Below, one piece after another: positions 1 to 11,156 of a stretch of 64,000 nucleotides of DNA. The translations under genes were made by a program, and so were the position numbers. This DNA is from Achatina immaculata (lineage: Eukaryota; Mollusca; Gastropoda; Stylommatophora; Achatinidae), in NCBI GenBank assembly GCA_009760885.1, contig CM019699.1, positions 43,288,268-43,352,267 on the forward strand. Direction: 5' to 3'. Position 1 is the first letter of the stretch, and each line of letters opens with the position of its first letter. Under the pieces are notes generated by a model. It did no database searches. It was given only the letters and a program-made list of their open reading frames with translations, and had not been told where the DNA came from.

Positions 1-690
1 TAAACTTGTAATGAGAATACAGATTTGCTTATTACGAAATGGGTTGGAAATGAAAGCGTATCCAAGACAACAGAAAACAGGAAGCTGTCGCTACAATCAT
101 TGAAACAATCACAATCCTGGGTTTTGAATAATTATTTCAAGTTTTTTCTTCAGTTAAAAAATAAGCTACGCTCTATTAGCACTCAGCGAAATGATGAAGG
201 GAAAAATAAGCAATAGATGAGACGGGAATATCTTCTCCTCGTCATCTGTAAATAAGGGTTTTATTTTTTTTTCTTTCTTCCTTTATGAAATAGGTGGTAA
301 TTACAGAGCAGATGAAGGTAAGTAAGCAGGGCACACAATCACAGACATTATCCTGGCAGAACAGATATTATCCTAGAAGGACACAGGACGTTTTCTCACG
401 CCGCTGGAGTTGCCCGGCGTTTATTAAAATACATTCTAGCCAGGAACACAAGTTGATAGCCGGGGGAGGAAGAGGCTGGTTGATATATTTTCTTACAGGC
501 AAATATGAAATCTTTTGATGCCGTGCCACGAATGATGAGAATTAATATCAAAATAATAAAACCAAACTGAAAGCGCAGAATATTTTGAACAGAAATTGAA
601 GTTGACGAACTAAAAAAAACCCACACAGTCGTTCATAAAATCCGACGCAAAAGATGTACATATATTTGAACATCTTGTACGGAAAATCAG
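1..690. other. unassigned, no gene seen
   Basis: AT-rich sequence with only short chance reading frames and no recognisable protein, RNA or repeat family. Confidence 0.5.
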
Positions 691-765
691 CTATAAGTTC
701 TAACCTGTAAGTTCTAAGCTGTAAGATCTAAGCTGTAAGTTCTAAGCTCTAAGCTTTAAGCTGCT
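691..765. repeat. short tandem repeat, about 15-bp unit
   Basis: About five imperfect copies of a unit close to TAAGTTCTAAGCTG. The unit is too short and diverged to assign to a family. Confidence 0.7.
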
Positions 766-892
766 GCAGTAAAACGGGACGTAAGAATCAGTACTGATCC
801 CTTGAGAAAATAGTCTTTGTTTTGGTTTTAGGCGTGGCTAGAACTAAAATGAGGAAAAATTGTTGACAGACTTCAGATAAGATTAGGCTGCT

Positions 893-1450
893 TGACATGG
901 GCCTATACACATGTTTAACATGGCCCTAGATACATGTTTAACATGGCCCTAGACACATGTTTAACATTACCGTAGACACACGTGTGACATGGTCCTAAAA
1001 TCATGTTTAAAATGTAACTAAAACATGTTTGACATGGCACTAAAACATGTTTGACATGGTCCTAAAATCATGTTTAGCCCTGACCTAAAACATGTTTGAC
1101 ATAAACTTAAAATCATGTTTAACATGGACCTAAAACCTGTTTTACCTGGCCCTAAAACATGTTTGACATGGACCTAGAAACATACTTGACAGATTTAAAA
1201 TTCATGTATTTGAATGACATGTTTGACATGGACCTAAACACATGTTTGAAACGGTTCTGCAAACGTGTTTGATAAATATAAAATTCATATGTTTGAATGG
1301 AGATATTTTAAATGGCCCTAGAGACATGTATGAATGGCCCTAGAGACATGTATGAATGGCCCTAGAGACATGTATGAATGACCCTAGAGACATGTATGAA
1401 TGGCCCTAGTGACATGTTTGAATGGCCCTAGAGACAATGCCAAGCTCCAC
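893..1450. repeat. degenerate minisatellite, 22-30 bp unit
   Basis: Imperfect copies built around CATGTTTGACATGGCCCTA. Between about 1310 and 1440 the unit settles to 22 bp (ATGGCCCTAGAGACATGTAT), repeated about six times with few changes. The younger, more homogeneous block lies at the right end, as expected when an array grows from one side. Confidence 0.85.
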
Positions 1451-1478
1451 ATTGGCCCTTAAAACATGGCCGATATGT

Positions 1479-1885
1479 TTTCACTGTTGTTGGTGATATT
1501 TGTCCCGATGCTGGTTGTTTCCACTGTTGTTGGTGATATTTGTCCTGATGCTGGTTGTTTCCACTATTGTTGGTGATATTTGTCCTGATGCTGGTTGTTT
1601 CCACTATTGTTGGTGATATTTGTCCTGATGCTGGTTGTTTCCACTATTGTTGGTGATATTTGTCCTGATGCTGGTTGTTTCCACTATTGTTGGTGATATT
1701 TGTCCTGATGCTGGTTGTTTCCACTATTGTTGGTGATATTTGTCCTGATGCTGGTTGTTTCCACTATTGTTGGTGATATTTGTCCTGATGCTGGTTCTTT
1801 TCACTGTTGTTGGTGATATTTGTCCTGATGCTGGTTGTTTCCACTATTGTTGGTGATATTTGTCCTGATGCTGGTTCTTTTCACT
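1479..1885. repeat. minisatellite, 40-bp unit
   Basis: About ten head-to-tail copies of a 40-bp unit containing TGGTGATATTTGTCCTGATG. Central copies are identical; the outer ones carry substitutions. Confidence 0.95.
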
Positions 1886-1949
1886 GGAGAGATCTAAGAA
1901 AAGACAAGGTAGACAGAGGTGTATGGTGCAGTTTTACAAAGTGAGGGAG

Positions 1950-2060
1950 GGAGTGAGTAAGGTGAGAAAAAAACGAATGGAAAATATGAGAATGTGTAAA
2001 TGAAAAACATACAACATCCGATATTTCGGTGTGAGCCTTATTCGAAGATACATACACAAC
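1950..2060 (-). mobile_element. diverged hammerhead-like dispersed repeat
   Basis: On the minus strand a GG-CTCACA-CC hairpin is followed by GAAATATC, preceded by TCGAATAA where a hammerhead core would have CUGAUGA. The layout matches the copies near 21090 and 33960 but the core is diverged, so only family resemblance is claimed. Confidence 0.4.
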
Positions 2061-2169
2061 GAAATACAAACACGAAGAACTTATCTGAAGTGTCTTCCTC
2101 TAAGTGGGAAACAGAAATGTGTGTGGTAGAAGGGAGAAGGAAAAGAAAGGACAACACACTCATCACCTG

Positions 2170-3776
2170 ACTCAACGCTTCTCTTACAAGACTTCACACG
2201 GGCGTTCGCTACCTTACTCAACGTTACTCTTACAGGACTTCACAAGGGCGTTCACTACCTTACTCAACGCTACTCTTACAGGACTTCACACGGGCGTTCA
2301 CTGCCTGACTCAACGCTACTCTTACAGGACTTCACACGGGCGTTCACTACCTTACTCAACGTTACTCTTACAGGACTTCACAAGGGCGTTCGCTACCTTA
2401 CTCAACGCTACTCTTACAAGACTTCACACGGGCGTTCACTGCCTGACTCAACGCTACTCTTACAAGACTTCACACGGGCGTTCACTGCCTGACTCAACGC
2501 TACTCTTACAAGACTTCACAAGGGTGTTCACTGCCTGACTCAACGCTACTCTTACAAGACTTCACACGGGCGTTCACTGCCTGACTCAACGCTACTCTTA
2601 CAAGACTTCACACGGGTGTTCACTGCCTGACTCAACGCTACTCTTACAAGACTTCACACGGGCGTTCACTGCCTGACTCAACGCTACTCTTACAAGACTT
2701 CACACGGGCGTTCGCTACCTTACTCAACGCTACTCTTACAAGACTTCACACGGGCGTTCACTGCCTGACTCAACGCTACTCTTACAAGACTTCACAAGGG
2801 CGTTCGCTACCTTACTCAACGCTACTCTTACAAGACTTCACACGGGCGTTCACTGCCTGACTCAACGCTACTCTTACAAGACTTCACACGGGCGTTCGCT
2901 ACCTTACTCAACGCTACTCTTACAAGACTTCACAAGGGCGTTCACTGCCTGACTCAACGCTACTCTTACAAGACTTCACACGGGTGTTCACTGCCTGACT
3001 CAACGCTACTCTTACAAGACTTCACACGGGTGTTCACTGCCTGACTCAACGCTACTCTTACAAGACTTCACAAGGGCGTTCGCTACCTTACTCAACGCTA
3101 CTCTTACAAGACTTCACACGGGCGTTCACTGCCTGACTCAACGCTACTCTTACAGGACTTCACAAGGGCGTTCGCTACCTTACTCAACGCTACTCTTACA
3201 AGACTTCACACGGGCGTTCACTACCTTACTCAACGCTACTCTTACAAGACTTCACACGGGCGTTCGCTACCTTACTCAACGCTACTCTTACAAGACTTCA
3301 CACGGGCGTTCACTGCCTGACTCAACGCTACTCTTACAAGACTTCACACGGGTGTTCACTGCCTGACTCAACGCTACTCTTACAAGACTTCACACGGGCG
3401 TTCACTGCCTGACTCAACGCTACTCTTACAAGACTTCACAAGGGCGTTCGCTACCTTACTCAACGCTACTCTTACAAGACTTCACACGGGCGTTCACTGC
3501 CTGACTCAACGCTACTCTTACAGGACTTCACACGGGCGTTCGCTACCTTACTCAACGTTACTCTTACAAGACTTCACAAGGGCGTTCGCTACCTTACTCA
3601 ACGTTACTCTTACAGGACTTCACAAGGGCGTTCACTGAATGACTCAATGCAACTCTTACAAGACTTCACAAGGGCGTTCACTGAATGACTCAACGCAACT
3701 CTTACAAGACTTCACAAGGGCGTTCACTGAATGACTCAATGCAACTCTTACAAGACTTCACAAGGGCGTTCGCTGC
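2170..3776. repeat. minisatellite, 46-bp unit, about 35 copies
   Basis: This is the longest simple array in the first 10 kb. The unit contains CTCAACGCTACTCTTACAAG and ends in either CACTGCCTGA or CGCTACCTTA. The two variants are interspersed rather than blocked, pointing to repeated exchange between copies. 46 is not a multiple of three, so reading frames across it rotate through all phases and are not genes. The last four copies (from about 3630) carry a third variant, ACTGAATGA. Confidence 0.97.
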
Positions 3777-3935
3777 CGAATAAGGTTCGCCAAGGGGCAT
3801 CAAGAAGATTATCAACAAAGAGAATATTTGTGAAAAACATACAAACAAACAGACCCGCACACACAACTATAGGGCCAGGCCAACTAGAATTATTCCAACA
3901 TGATAAAAAAATAATTATTTCAACATCATCTGTAC

Positions 3936-4196
3936 AGACAGACCTACGTCTCTGTACTTTCCACAGACATACCTACGTCTCTGTACTTTCCACAGACATA
4001 CCTACGTCTCTGTACTTTCCACAGACATACCTACGTCTCTGTACTTTCCACAGACAGACCTACGTCTCTGTACTCTCAACAGACAGACCTACGTCTCTGT
4101 ACTTTACACAGATAGACCAACGTCTCTGTACTTTACAAAGACAGGCCTACATCTCTGTACTTTCCACAGACAGACTCACTTCTCTGTAATTTCCAC
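3936..4196. repeat. minisatellite, 29-bp unit
   Basis: About nine copies of a unit containing CCTACGTCTCTGTACTTTCC. The array is cut by the LINE fragment that follows; a similar unit (AGACAGACCTACAT) reappears at about 4748, just right of that insertion. Confidence 0.93.
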
Positions 4197-4738
4197 AGAA
4201 CAGAAATTAGGAACAGAACAGGCCAAGCAAAGAATGCATTTAAGAGAATGAGAAACATATTAACCAAAACATCTTTATCAATGAATGTTAGAAAACGAGT
4301 CCTAAAATGCTATATTGAACCTATCTTGTTATATGGAAGTGAATCATGGACAATAGGCAGGTCTGCACAAAAGTCACTGGAAGCAGCAGAAATGTGGTTT
4401 ATTAGAAGAATGTTGCGAATCCCCTGGACAGCAAAAATAACTAATGAAGAATGTATGAGAAGAGATGGAGAGACTAAAAATCTTGTCAAAAAGATAAGAG
4501 AGAGACAATGTACTCTCATAGGACATGCAATGAAAAGAGGGGGCACTGAAAATATTATAACAACAGGAAAAATAGAAGGAAGAAGATCAAGAGGAAGACC
4601 AAGAGAAATGATACTGGAAAGTCTGACGAGATAGTGTGAGAGGAGATCACCAACTGAGCTGATGGCCTGCAAGAAGGATCGGGTACTCTGGAGAAGCATA
4701 ATAGCCAACACCAGTCGGCACGGCACCTGATGATGATG
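4197..4738 (+). mobile_element. RTE-type LINE, 3' fragment (copy B2)
   Basis: A 5'-truncated copy of family B. It encodes the end of the RT protein: a 128-residue open stretch (4248-4634) with the sequence MRNIL..., then [33 protein letters not shown] and the final [10 protein letters not shown] block. It matches the 3' end of the longer B copy (54620-55150) closely at both DNA and protein level. It ends at CACGGCACCTGATGATGATG, the same short (TGA)n tail seen in B and B3, so the 3' end is authentic and the 5' end was lost on insertion, as is usual for target-primed reverse transcription. The element lies inside the 29-bp array. It has no catalytic domain and cannot be autonomous. Confidence 0.9.
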
Positions 4739-4805
4739 ACTTTCCTTAGACAGACCTACATGTATAGGTGAGAGCCCTTATCACAAAACAATTCCTAGAG
4801 ACTGG

Positions 4806-5360
4806 ACAATTTCTGAGATGGCCAGCAAGAGACTGCCAGCAAGAGATTGCAGCAAGAGATTGCCAGCAGGAAACTCAGCAAGTGATTGCGAGCAAGAGAT
4901 TGCCAGCAAGAGATTGCAGCAAGAGATTGCCAGCAAGAGATGGCCAGCAGGAGACTGTCAGCAAGAGATTGCCAGCAAGAGACTGCCAACAAGAGACTGC
5001 CAGCAGGAGACTGCCAGCAGGAGATTGCCAGCAAGAGATTGCCAGCAAGAGACTGCCAGTAGGAGACTGCTAGTAGGAGAGTGCCAATAGGAGACTGTCA
5101 GCAGGAGACTGCCAGTAGAAAACTGCCGGTAAGAGGCTGCCAATAGGAGACTGCCAGTAGGAGACTGCCAGTAGAAAACTGCCGGTAAGAGGCTGCCAAT
5201 AGGAGACTGAGAGTAGGAAGCTGAGAGTAGGAGGCTGAGAGTAGGAGACTGCCAGTAGGAGGCTGAGAGTAGGAGACTGAGAGTAGGAGGCTGAGAGTAG
5301 GAGACTGAGAGTAGGAGACTGCCAGTAGGAGACTGCCAGTAGGAGACTGCTAGTTGGAGA
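4806..5360. repeat. minisatellite, 14-bp unit
   Basis: About 39 copies of units such as GACTGCCAGTAGGA and GATTGCCAGCAAGA. The left half is dominated by the CAGCAAGA form, the right half by CAGTAGGA and GAGTAGGA. 14 bp is out of phase with codons, so several frames stay open across the array on both strands without being genes. Confidence 0.95.
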
Positions 5361-5739
5361 CGGTCGTTCAAAAGTTGAGACTCGAAACTGGGAGTAAATG
5401 GAGGAAGGATTAACAAAACACACTTGTACAGAAAGTAGAATCTTGCGCAGAAATTTGTAACTATGTCTGTAGCGGTTTCTGTCAAGCGAATGAATTTGCC
5501 AGGGGCTCATCTCGAGGCTACACCTTATCTATACTTGGATAGTTTAGATAATATGCCCCATCACAACAGGACGTTACCTAAAGTAGGGCAGCCGAGATAA
5601 CCTTTCAGGGGCCCATCACCAGACAGAAAGTTAAAGAAGACAACATGTCTGATACTCAACACTACCGTACCCACCACTAGGTACACCTGTGCTGTAAGAT
5701 TTAGAAAGTGAAAGAGAGGCAGAGAAAGAGAGTGAGAGA
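5361..5739. other. unassigned, no gene seen
   Basis: Single-copy looking sequence between a minisatellite and a LINE-tail element. No domain, RNA or repeat recognised. Confidence 0.45.
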
Positions 5740-5860
5740 TAAAGAAAGAGAGATTGATTGATTGATTGATCTTTATTTCAAAAGGGTTAAGAATTGGGCA
5801 CGCAGGCCCGTCTGACATTCTGCCCTTTATCATACATCTTTCACTCTATTCCAGACATTC
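5740..5860 (-). mobile_element. short LINE/SINE tail element with conserved hairpin, copy 1
   Basis: It shares GAATTGGGCACGCAGGCCCG, a flanking CATTCTGCCCTT and a T/A-rich run with copies at 9366 and 10286. GGGC-ACGCAG-GCCC can fold as a hairpin. Read on the minus strand, it ends in a (ATCA)n tetranucleotide run, as LINE and SINE 3' ends often do. The parent element is not present here. Confidence 0.65.
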
Positions 5861-5869
5861 TACAAATAT

Positions 5870-6012
5870 GCTGAGAGAGACAGTCAGAGAGACAGGGAGA
5901 GTGAGAGAAACAGAGAGAAACACTGAGAGCGACAGGGAGAGTGAGAAAGACAGAGAGAGTGAGAGAGAGAAAGAGTGAGAGAGACAGAGAGAATGACAGA
6001 AACAGAGAGAGG
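5870..6012. repeat. GA-rich low-complexity tract
   Basis: Near-pure purine sequence of GAGAGACAGAGAGAGTGAG type. Confidence 0.9.
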
Positions 6013-6014
6013 AG

Positions 6015-6630
6015 GGTATAAAAGTGAATATTATAAGACTAAATTCTATAAGACTGAATGGTATAAAAGTGAATGTTATAAGACTAAATTCTATACGACT
6101 GAATGGTATGAAAGTGAATGGTATAAGAATAAATTCCACAAGACTGAATGGTATAAAAGTGAATGGTATAAGACTGAATAGTATAAAATGAAATGCTATA
6201 AGACTGGATGCTATAAAAAGGATTATTATAATACAATACTATAAAACTGAATGGTATAAGATTGAATGCTATACAAGTGAATGTTATAAAATGAATGTTA
6301 TACAACTGAATGTTATAAGACTGAGTGCTATAATAGTGAACGTTATAAGACAGTGTTATAAGAATGAATGCTATAAGACTGAATACTATCAGGTTGAGTG
6401 CTATAAAAGTGAATGTTATAAGACTGAATGCTATAAGACTAATTGCTATACGACTGAATGCTATAAGACTGAATGCTATAAGACTGAATGCTATAAGACT
6501 GAATATTCTAAATTTGAATGCTGTAAGACTGAGTGCTATAAGGTTGAATGCTATAAGGTTGAGTGCTATAAAAGTGAATGTTTTAGGACTGAGTGCTATA
6601 AGACTGAATGCTATAAATGTGATGGCTGAA
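6015..6630. repeat. minisatellite, 15-bp unit
   Basis: About 40 copies of ATAAGACTGAATGCT and near variants (ATAAAAGTGAATGTT). Since 15 bp is five codons, the frame stays open on both strands. The resulting YKTECYKTE-type peptides are by-products of the array. Confidence 0.95.
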
Positions 6631-6810
6631 AGACTGAAACTAACCGAAGAACAGCCATCAGTGAAATCTTCTGCGAACAACAAAGGAAATATTTCACAAA
6701 GATTGTGTAGACTGTCTGCCCAGGACAAACTGAAGTTGTCTGAAAACATTCACACTTCCAGACAAAAATACCAGACTGTACGCAGAGAAAACAAAATAAA
6801 ATGGATGTGA
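6631..6810 (+). pseudogene. short unrecognised ORF tail, possibly transposon-derived
   Basis: The frame leaving the 15-bp array continues for about 60 residues of normal composition and ends at TGA (6808-6810), with the segment RLCRLSAQDKLKLSENIH and a basic end RRENKIKWM. I do not recognise the family. It lies 48 bp upstream of a hammerhead-like motif, so it could be the 3' end of a retroelement ORF. It could also be a chance frame. Confidence 0.25.
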
Positions 6811-6847
6811 CATCTGTTTCCGTTAACTAAGTAAAATAAATTACTGG

Positions 6848-6900
6848 AATGGTGCGTCTGATGAAGACTCGCAAGTCGAAATATATCTTGTGTCATTTTA
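6848..6900 (+). ncRNA. hammerhead-like hairpin motif
   Basis: CTGATGA (6858-6864), one A, a perfect four-base stem GACT/AGTC around CGCA, then GAAA (6878-6881) and a self-complementary ATATAT followed by C. This is the order of a type I hammerhead core (CUGAUGA, stem II, GAAA, very short stem III). Two departures: an extra A between CUGAUGA and stem II, and poor pairing of the flanks that would form stem I. I call it hammerhead-like and do not claim it is active. Confidence 0.4.
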
Positions 6901-6999
6901 CCTTACACTGCTAAATTGGGGCAAGAAATTCAGAGGATATCCAGGCGCACAAAAGCATGCTGGGAAACAGTTTAAGTGATGCGAATCCAAATTATAAAT

Positions 7000-7091
7000 G
7001 GCAAAACCTCCCACAGACAAACAAGACAGACATTCTCCAAGTCTGGCAAAACCTCCCACAGACAAACAAGACAGACATTCTCCAAGTCTGT
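7000..7091. repeat. two tandem copies of a 45-bp segment
   Basis: GGCAAAACCTCCCACAGACA and the following 25 bases occur twice in direct succession without a difference. Confidence 0.9.
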
Positions 7092-7261
7092 CCGTAAAAG
7101 AAATGACAATCTGCTGAGTAATCTGCACTTTCATTTTGGACGGCTTATATTTTGAGAAGAGACTTTAGTCAAAGTTTATATCCACACATTCAGCTCCGTG
7201 GGACTGGCAAGACACAAATAATTGTAATTATCAACTTTGTGATGCTTTATCGCCGTTCATA

Positions 7262-7705
7262 TCTTTTCTTTGTCCTACACTCCCATATGTAAATCTTTTC
7301 TTTGTCCTACACTGCCATATGTAAATCTTTTCTTTGTCCTACACTGCCATATGTAAATCTTTTCTTTGTCCTACACTGCCATATGTAAATCTTTTCTTTG
7401 TCCTACACTGCCATATGTAAATCTTTTCTTTGTCCTACACTGCCATATGTAAATCTTTTCTTTGTCCTACACTGAGAGATGTAAATCTCTTCTTTGTCCT
7501 ACACTGACAGATGTAAATCTCTTCTTTGTCCTACACTGACAGATGTAAATCTCTTCTTTGTCCTACACTGACAGATGTAAATCTTTTCTTTGACCTACAC
7601 TGACAGATGTAAATCTTTTCTTTGACCTACACTGACAGATGTAAATCTTTTCTTTGTCCTACACTGACAGATGTAAATCTCTTCTTTGACCTACACTGAG
7701 AGATA
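7262..7705. repeat. minisatellite, 32-bp unit
   Basis: About 14 copies of a unit containing TCTTTGTCCTACACTG. The first half carries CCATATGTAA, the second ACAGATGTAA, so two successive variants spread as blocks. Confidence 0.95.
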
Positions 7706-7837
7706 TTTCAAATAAACTCCCAATCATTTGGGTGGGGGTGAGGGAGGGGGGGAGGAGGAACCGTTTTAAGATTTTCAAAGAGGTGAACAAAATTGCTAAC
7801 GTGATAAGCATACGTGATCATATCCACATTCCTTCTT

Positions 7838-7975
7838 TTAGTAAGTATCCACATTCTTTGTTTTAGTAAATATCCATATTCTTTCTTTTAGAATGTCCAC
7901 ATTCTATCTTTCAGTAAATATCCATATTCTTTCTTTCTGTAAATATCTATATTCTTTCATGCAGTAAATATTTTC
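7838..7975. repeat. degenerate repeat, about 24-bp unit
   Basis: About five imperfect copies of TATCCACATTCTTTCTTTTAG. Confidence 0.65.
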
Positions 7976-8195
7976 CTGCAGCAAAAATTATCAGTCTGTT
8001 TGCAGATATTTATTTTGCAAGAAGTTTTAATTGTTGAAACGAACTTTATATCTGGTACAATGTTTACTTAGTAGAGTGGGTTAGGATCTGTGACCTGCTC
8101 ACAGCTGACATGGACACATCAATCAAATATTTAGACTGTACAAAAGTTACCTTTCGCCAGTTGTTCTTGTACAGAAAATGTCTGTTTTCACCAAC

Positions 8196-8272
8196 AGAAA
8201 ATTTTAGAACTAGAGTGCAACATTTAAGTACTGACAGCTGTATGAACACAACATTCTAAAATTAGAATACAA
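8196..8272. repeat. diverged copies of the 52-bp minisatellite
   Basis: Contains AAGTACTGACAGCTGTATGA and AGAAAATTTTAGAACTAGAG, matching the array at 8450. It is separated from that array by the inverted-repeat insertion at 8275-8383. Confidence 0.8.
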
Positions 8273-8274
8273 CT

Positions 8275-8383
8275 TTGTATAAACTATAAAAAAAAGGTAG
8301 GAACAGCTTTATTTTTTAATGAGTACACATTGTACTCGTTCAGTAATAAAGCTGTTCCTACCTTTGTCCTAGTTTATACATTT
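8275..8383. repeat. inverted repeat of two element ends
   Basis: GGTAGGAACAGCTTTATT at 8296-8313 is the exact reverse complement of AATAAAGCTGTTCCTACC at 8345-8362. Similarity extends outward through GTATAAACTA on both sides, giving arms of about 39 bp around a 31-bp loop. The arm matches the 3' end of the dispersed elements at 20995 and 33903, so this looks like two such ends joined head to head. Confidence 0.8.
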
Positions 8384-8449
8384 TGTTATCACAGCTTTAC
8401 TGCAGTGGCTCCGTGTATAGTTATATACACATACAAAAAATACTGTAGA

Positions 8450-8825
8450 TTACAACTTTGAAGTACTGACAACTGTATAAACAGAAAATTCTAGAACTAG
8501 AGTTCAACTTCGAAGTACTGACAGCTGTATAAATAGAAAATTCTAGAACTAGAGTAGAACTTTCAAGTACTGACAGCTGTATAAACAGAAAATTCTAGAA
8601 CTAGAGTAGAACTATCAAGTACTGACAGCTGTATAAACAGAAAATTCTAGAACTAGAGTAGAACTATCAAGTACTGACAGCTGTATAAACAGAAAATTCT
8701 AGAACTAGAGTAGAACTTTCAAGTACTGACAGCTGTATAAACAGAAAATTCTAGAACTAGAGTAGAACTATCAAGTACTGACAGCTGTATAAACAGAAAA
8801 TTCTAGAACTAGACAGCTGTATGAA
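8450..8825. repeat. minisatellite, 52-bp unit
   Basis: About seven copies of a unit containing AAGTACTGACAGCTGTATAA and ATTCTAGAACTAGAGTAGAA. Copies are nearly identical. Confidence 0.95.
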
Positions 8826-8965
8826 CAGGTTCACATGCACCCACCCCATCAGCATCCTCGGTCTAGTAACTTGTTTTTTTTTAATGTCCCAGAAACAAAA
8901 ATAGGTAAATTTGGATTGATACATTTGGCGGGCGCCAGGCCGTATGAGCGTGGCCATTAATCATA

Positions 8966-9360
8966 TATGATGAGAGAGAGAGAGAGAGAGAAAGAGAAAG
9001 AGAAAAAGAGAGAGAGAGAGGAAAAGAGAGAAAAAGAAAAAGAGAGAGAAAGCGAAGGAGAGAAAAAAGAGAGAGAATGAGAAAGAGAGAGAGAAAGAGC
9101 GAGAAAGAGAAAAAAGAGAAAGAGAGGGAAAGAGAGAGAGAGAGAAATAGAAAAGGAGAAAGAGAGAGAAAGAGAAAAAAGGGAAAGAGAGAGAAAGAGA
9201 GAGATAGAAAAGGAGAGAGAAAGAAAGAAAGAAAAAAGGGAGAGAAAGAGAGGGAAAGAGAAAATGGGAACGAGAAAGAGAAAAAAATAAATGGAGAGAG
9301 AAGGAGAGAGAAAGAAAAAAGAGAAAGAGACAGAAAGAGAGAGAAAGAGAAAAAAAGAAA
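8966..9360. repeat. GA-rich purine tract
   Basis: About 400 bp of almost pure A and G on the plus strand. Lys/Glu/Arg-rich frames here, and Ser/Leu/Phe-rich ones on the other strand, reflect composition only. Confidence 0.95.
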
Positions 9361-10214
9361 TGGAGAATGAATGAATGATATTTAATTTTTAAAGAGTAAA
9401 GAATTGGGCACGCAGGCCCGTTTTACATTCTGCCCTTCACCATTCTATCTTTCATTCTTCCCTCACACTTGATTTAGTACAAATATAAATATTAAAGTAA
9501 GAAAAAAACATATCAAAAGAGTGTAAGATTTAACTATTACATTCAAAGTAAAAGAGAAGAAGTAATTAACCTAATAAAATAACACTCACACACACATACA
9601 CATGCAGACATATACATAAACAAAAATACATTGTAAATCCAGATCTTCTAACATATGTTTTTTTTTTTTTACAAACATTAAAATAATTTCTAACAATATC
9701 TAACAAATTGCTTTTCTAACTATGTCATTTTAGTACTTGATGGTTGGCGAGTCACGTGTCGAGAGAGGGGGAGAAGGAAAGAGAGAGAGAAAAAGAGTGA
9801 AAGAAAAAAAGAGAAAGAGACAGAAAGAAAGAAAGAGAGAGAGAGAAAGAGAAAAAGAGATAAAGAGAAAAGGAGAAACAGAGAGAAAGAGGGAAAGAGA
9901 AAAGAAAGAGAGAAAAAGAGAGTAAAAGAGAGAGAGAAAGTTGAAATGAGAAAGAGAGAGGGAAAGAGAGAGAAAGAGACAAAAAGAGAGAAAGAGACAA
10001 AAAGAAAAAGAGAGAGAAAGAGAAAAAGAGAGAGAAAGAGAGAGAGAGAGTGAAAGAGAGGGAAAAGAGAGAGAAAGAGAGGGAAAGCGAGTGAAAGAAA
10101 GAGAGAGAAAGATAAAGAAGTTAAAGAGAGAGAGACAGAGAATAAGAGAGAGGGAGAAAGAAAGTGAAATAGAAAGTGACACAGAAAGAAAGGGTGAACG
10201 TTTGTGAGAGTGAA

Positions 10215-10253
<39 letters not shown>

Positions 10254-10281
10254 AAGAGAGATAGAAAGAGAAAAAAAGAAA
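9361..10281. repeat. tandem duplication, left copy (about 0.9 kb)
   Basis: Starts at TGGAGAATGAATGAATGAT, holds hairpin-tail element copy 2 (9366-9470), an AT-rich stretch with TACACATGCAGACATATACA, then a purine-rich tract from about 9760. The same order recurs from 10282. Confidence 0.9.
9366..9470 (-). mobile_element. short LINE/SINE tail element with conserved hairpin, copy 2
   Basis: Carries GAATTGGGCACGCAGGCCCG as at 5790, with the hairpin GGGC/GCCC intact. On the minus strand it ends in AATATCATTCATTCATTC, a tetranucleotide tail. Confidence 0.65.
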
Positions 10282-11117
10282 TGGAGAATGAATGAATGAT
10301 ATTTAATTTTTAAAGAGTAAAGAATTGGGCACGCAGGCCCGTTTTACATTCTGCCCTTCACCATTCTATCTTTCATTCTTCCCTCACACTTGATTTAGTA
10401 CAAATATAATATTAAAGTAAGAAAAAAACATATCAAAAGAGTGTAGATTTAACTATTACATTCAAAGTAAAAAGGAAAGTAATTAACCTAATAAAACACT
10501 CACACACACATACACATGCAGACATATACATAAACAAAATACATTGTAAATCCAGATCTTCTACATATGTTTTTTTTTTTTACAAACATTAAAATAATTT
10601 CTAACAATATCTAACAATTGCTTTTCTAACTATGTCATTTTAGTACTTGATGGTTGGCGAGTCACGTGTCGAGAGAGGGGGAGAAGGAAAGAGAGAGAGA
10701 AAAGAGTGAAAGAAAAAAAGAAAAGAGACAGAAAGAAAGAAAGAGAGAGAGAAAGAAAAAGAGATAAAGAGAAAAGGAGAAACAGAGAGAAAGAGGGAAG
10801 AGAAAAGAAAGAGAGAAAAAGAGAGTAAAAGAGAGAGAGAAAGTTGAAATGAGAAAGAGAGAGGGAAAGAGAGAGAAAGAGACAAAAAGAGAGAAAGAGA
10901 CAAAAAGAAAAAGAGAGAGAAAGAGAAAAAGAGAGAGAAAGAGAGAGAGAGAGTGAAAGAGAGGGAAAAGAGAGAGAAAGAGAGGGAAAGCGAGTGAAAG
11001 AAAGAGAGAGAAAGATAAAGAAGTTAAAGAGAGAGAGACAGAGAATAAGAGAGAGGGAGAAAGAAAGTGAAATAGAAAGTGACACAGAAAGAAAGGGTGA
11101 ACGTTTGTGAGAGTGAA

Positions 11118-11156
<39 letters not shown>

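Noticed and set aside
2170..3776. CRISPR-like regularity of the 46-bp array
   Set aside because: There are no unique spacers; units are directly abutting, and the context is animal DNA with LINEs.
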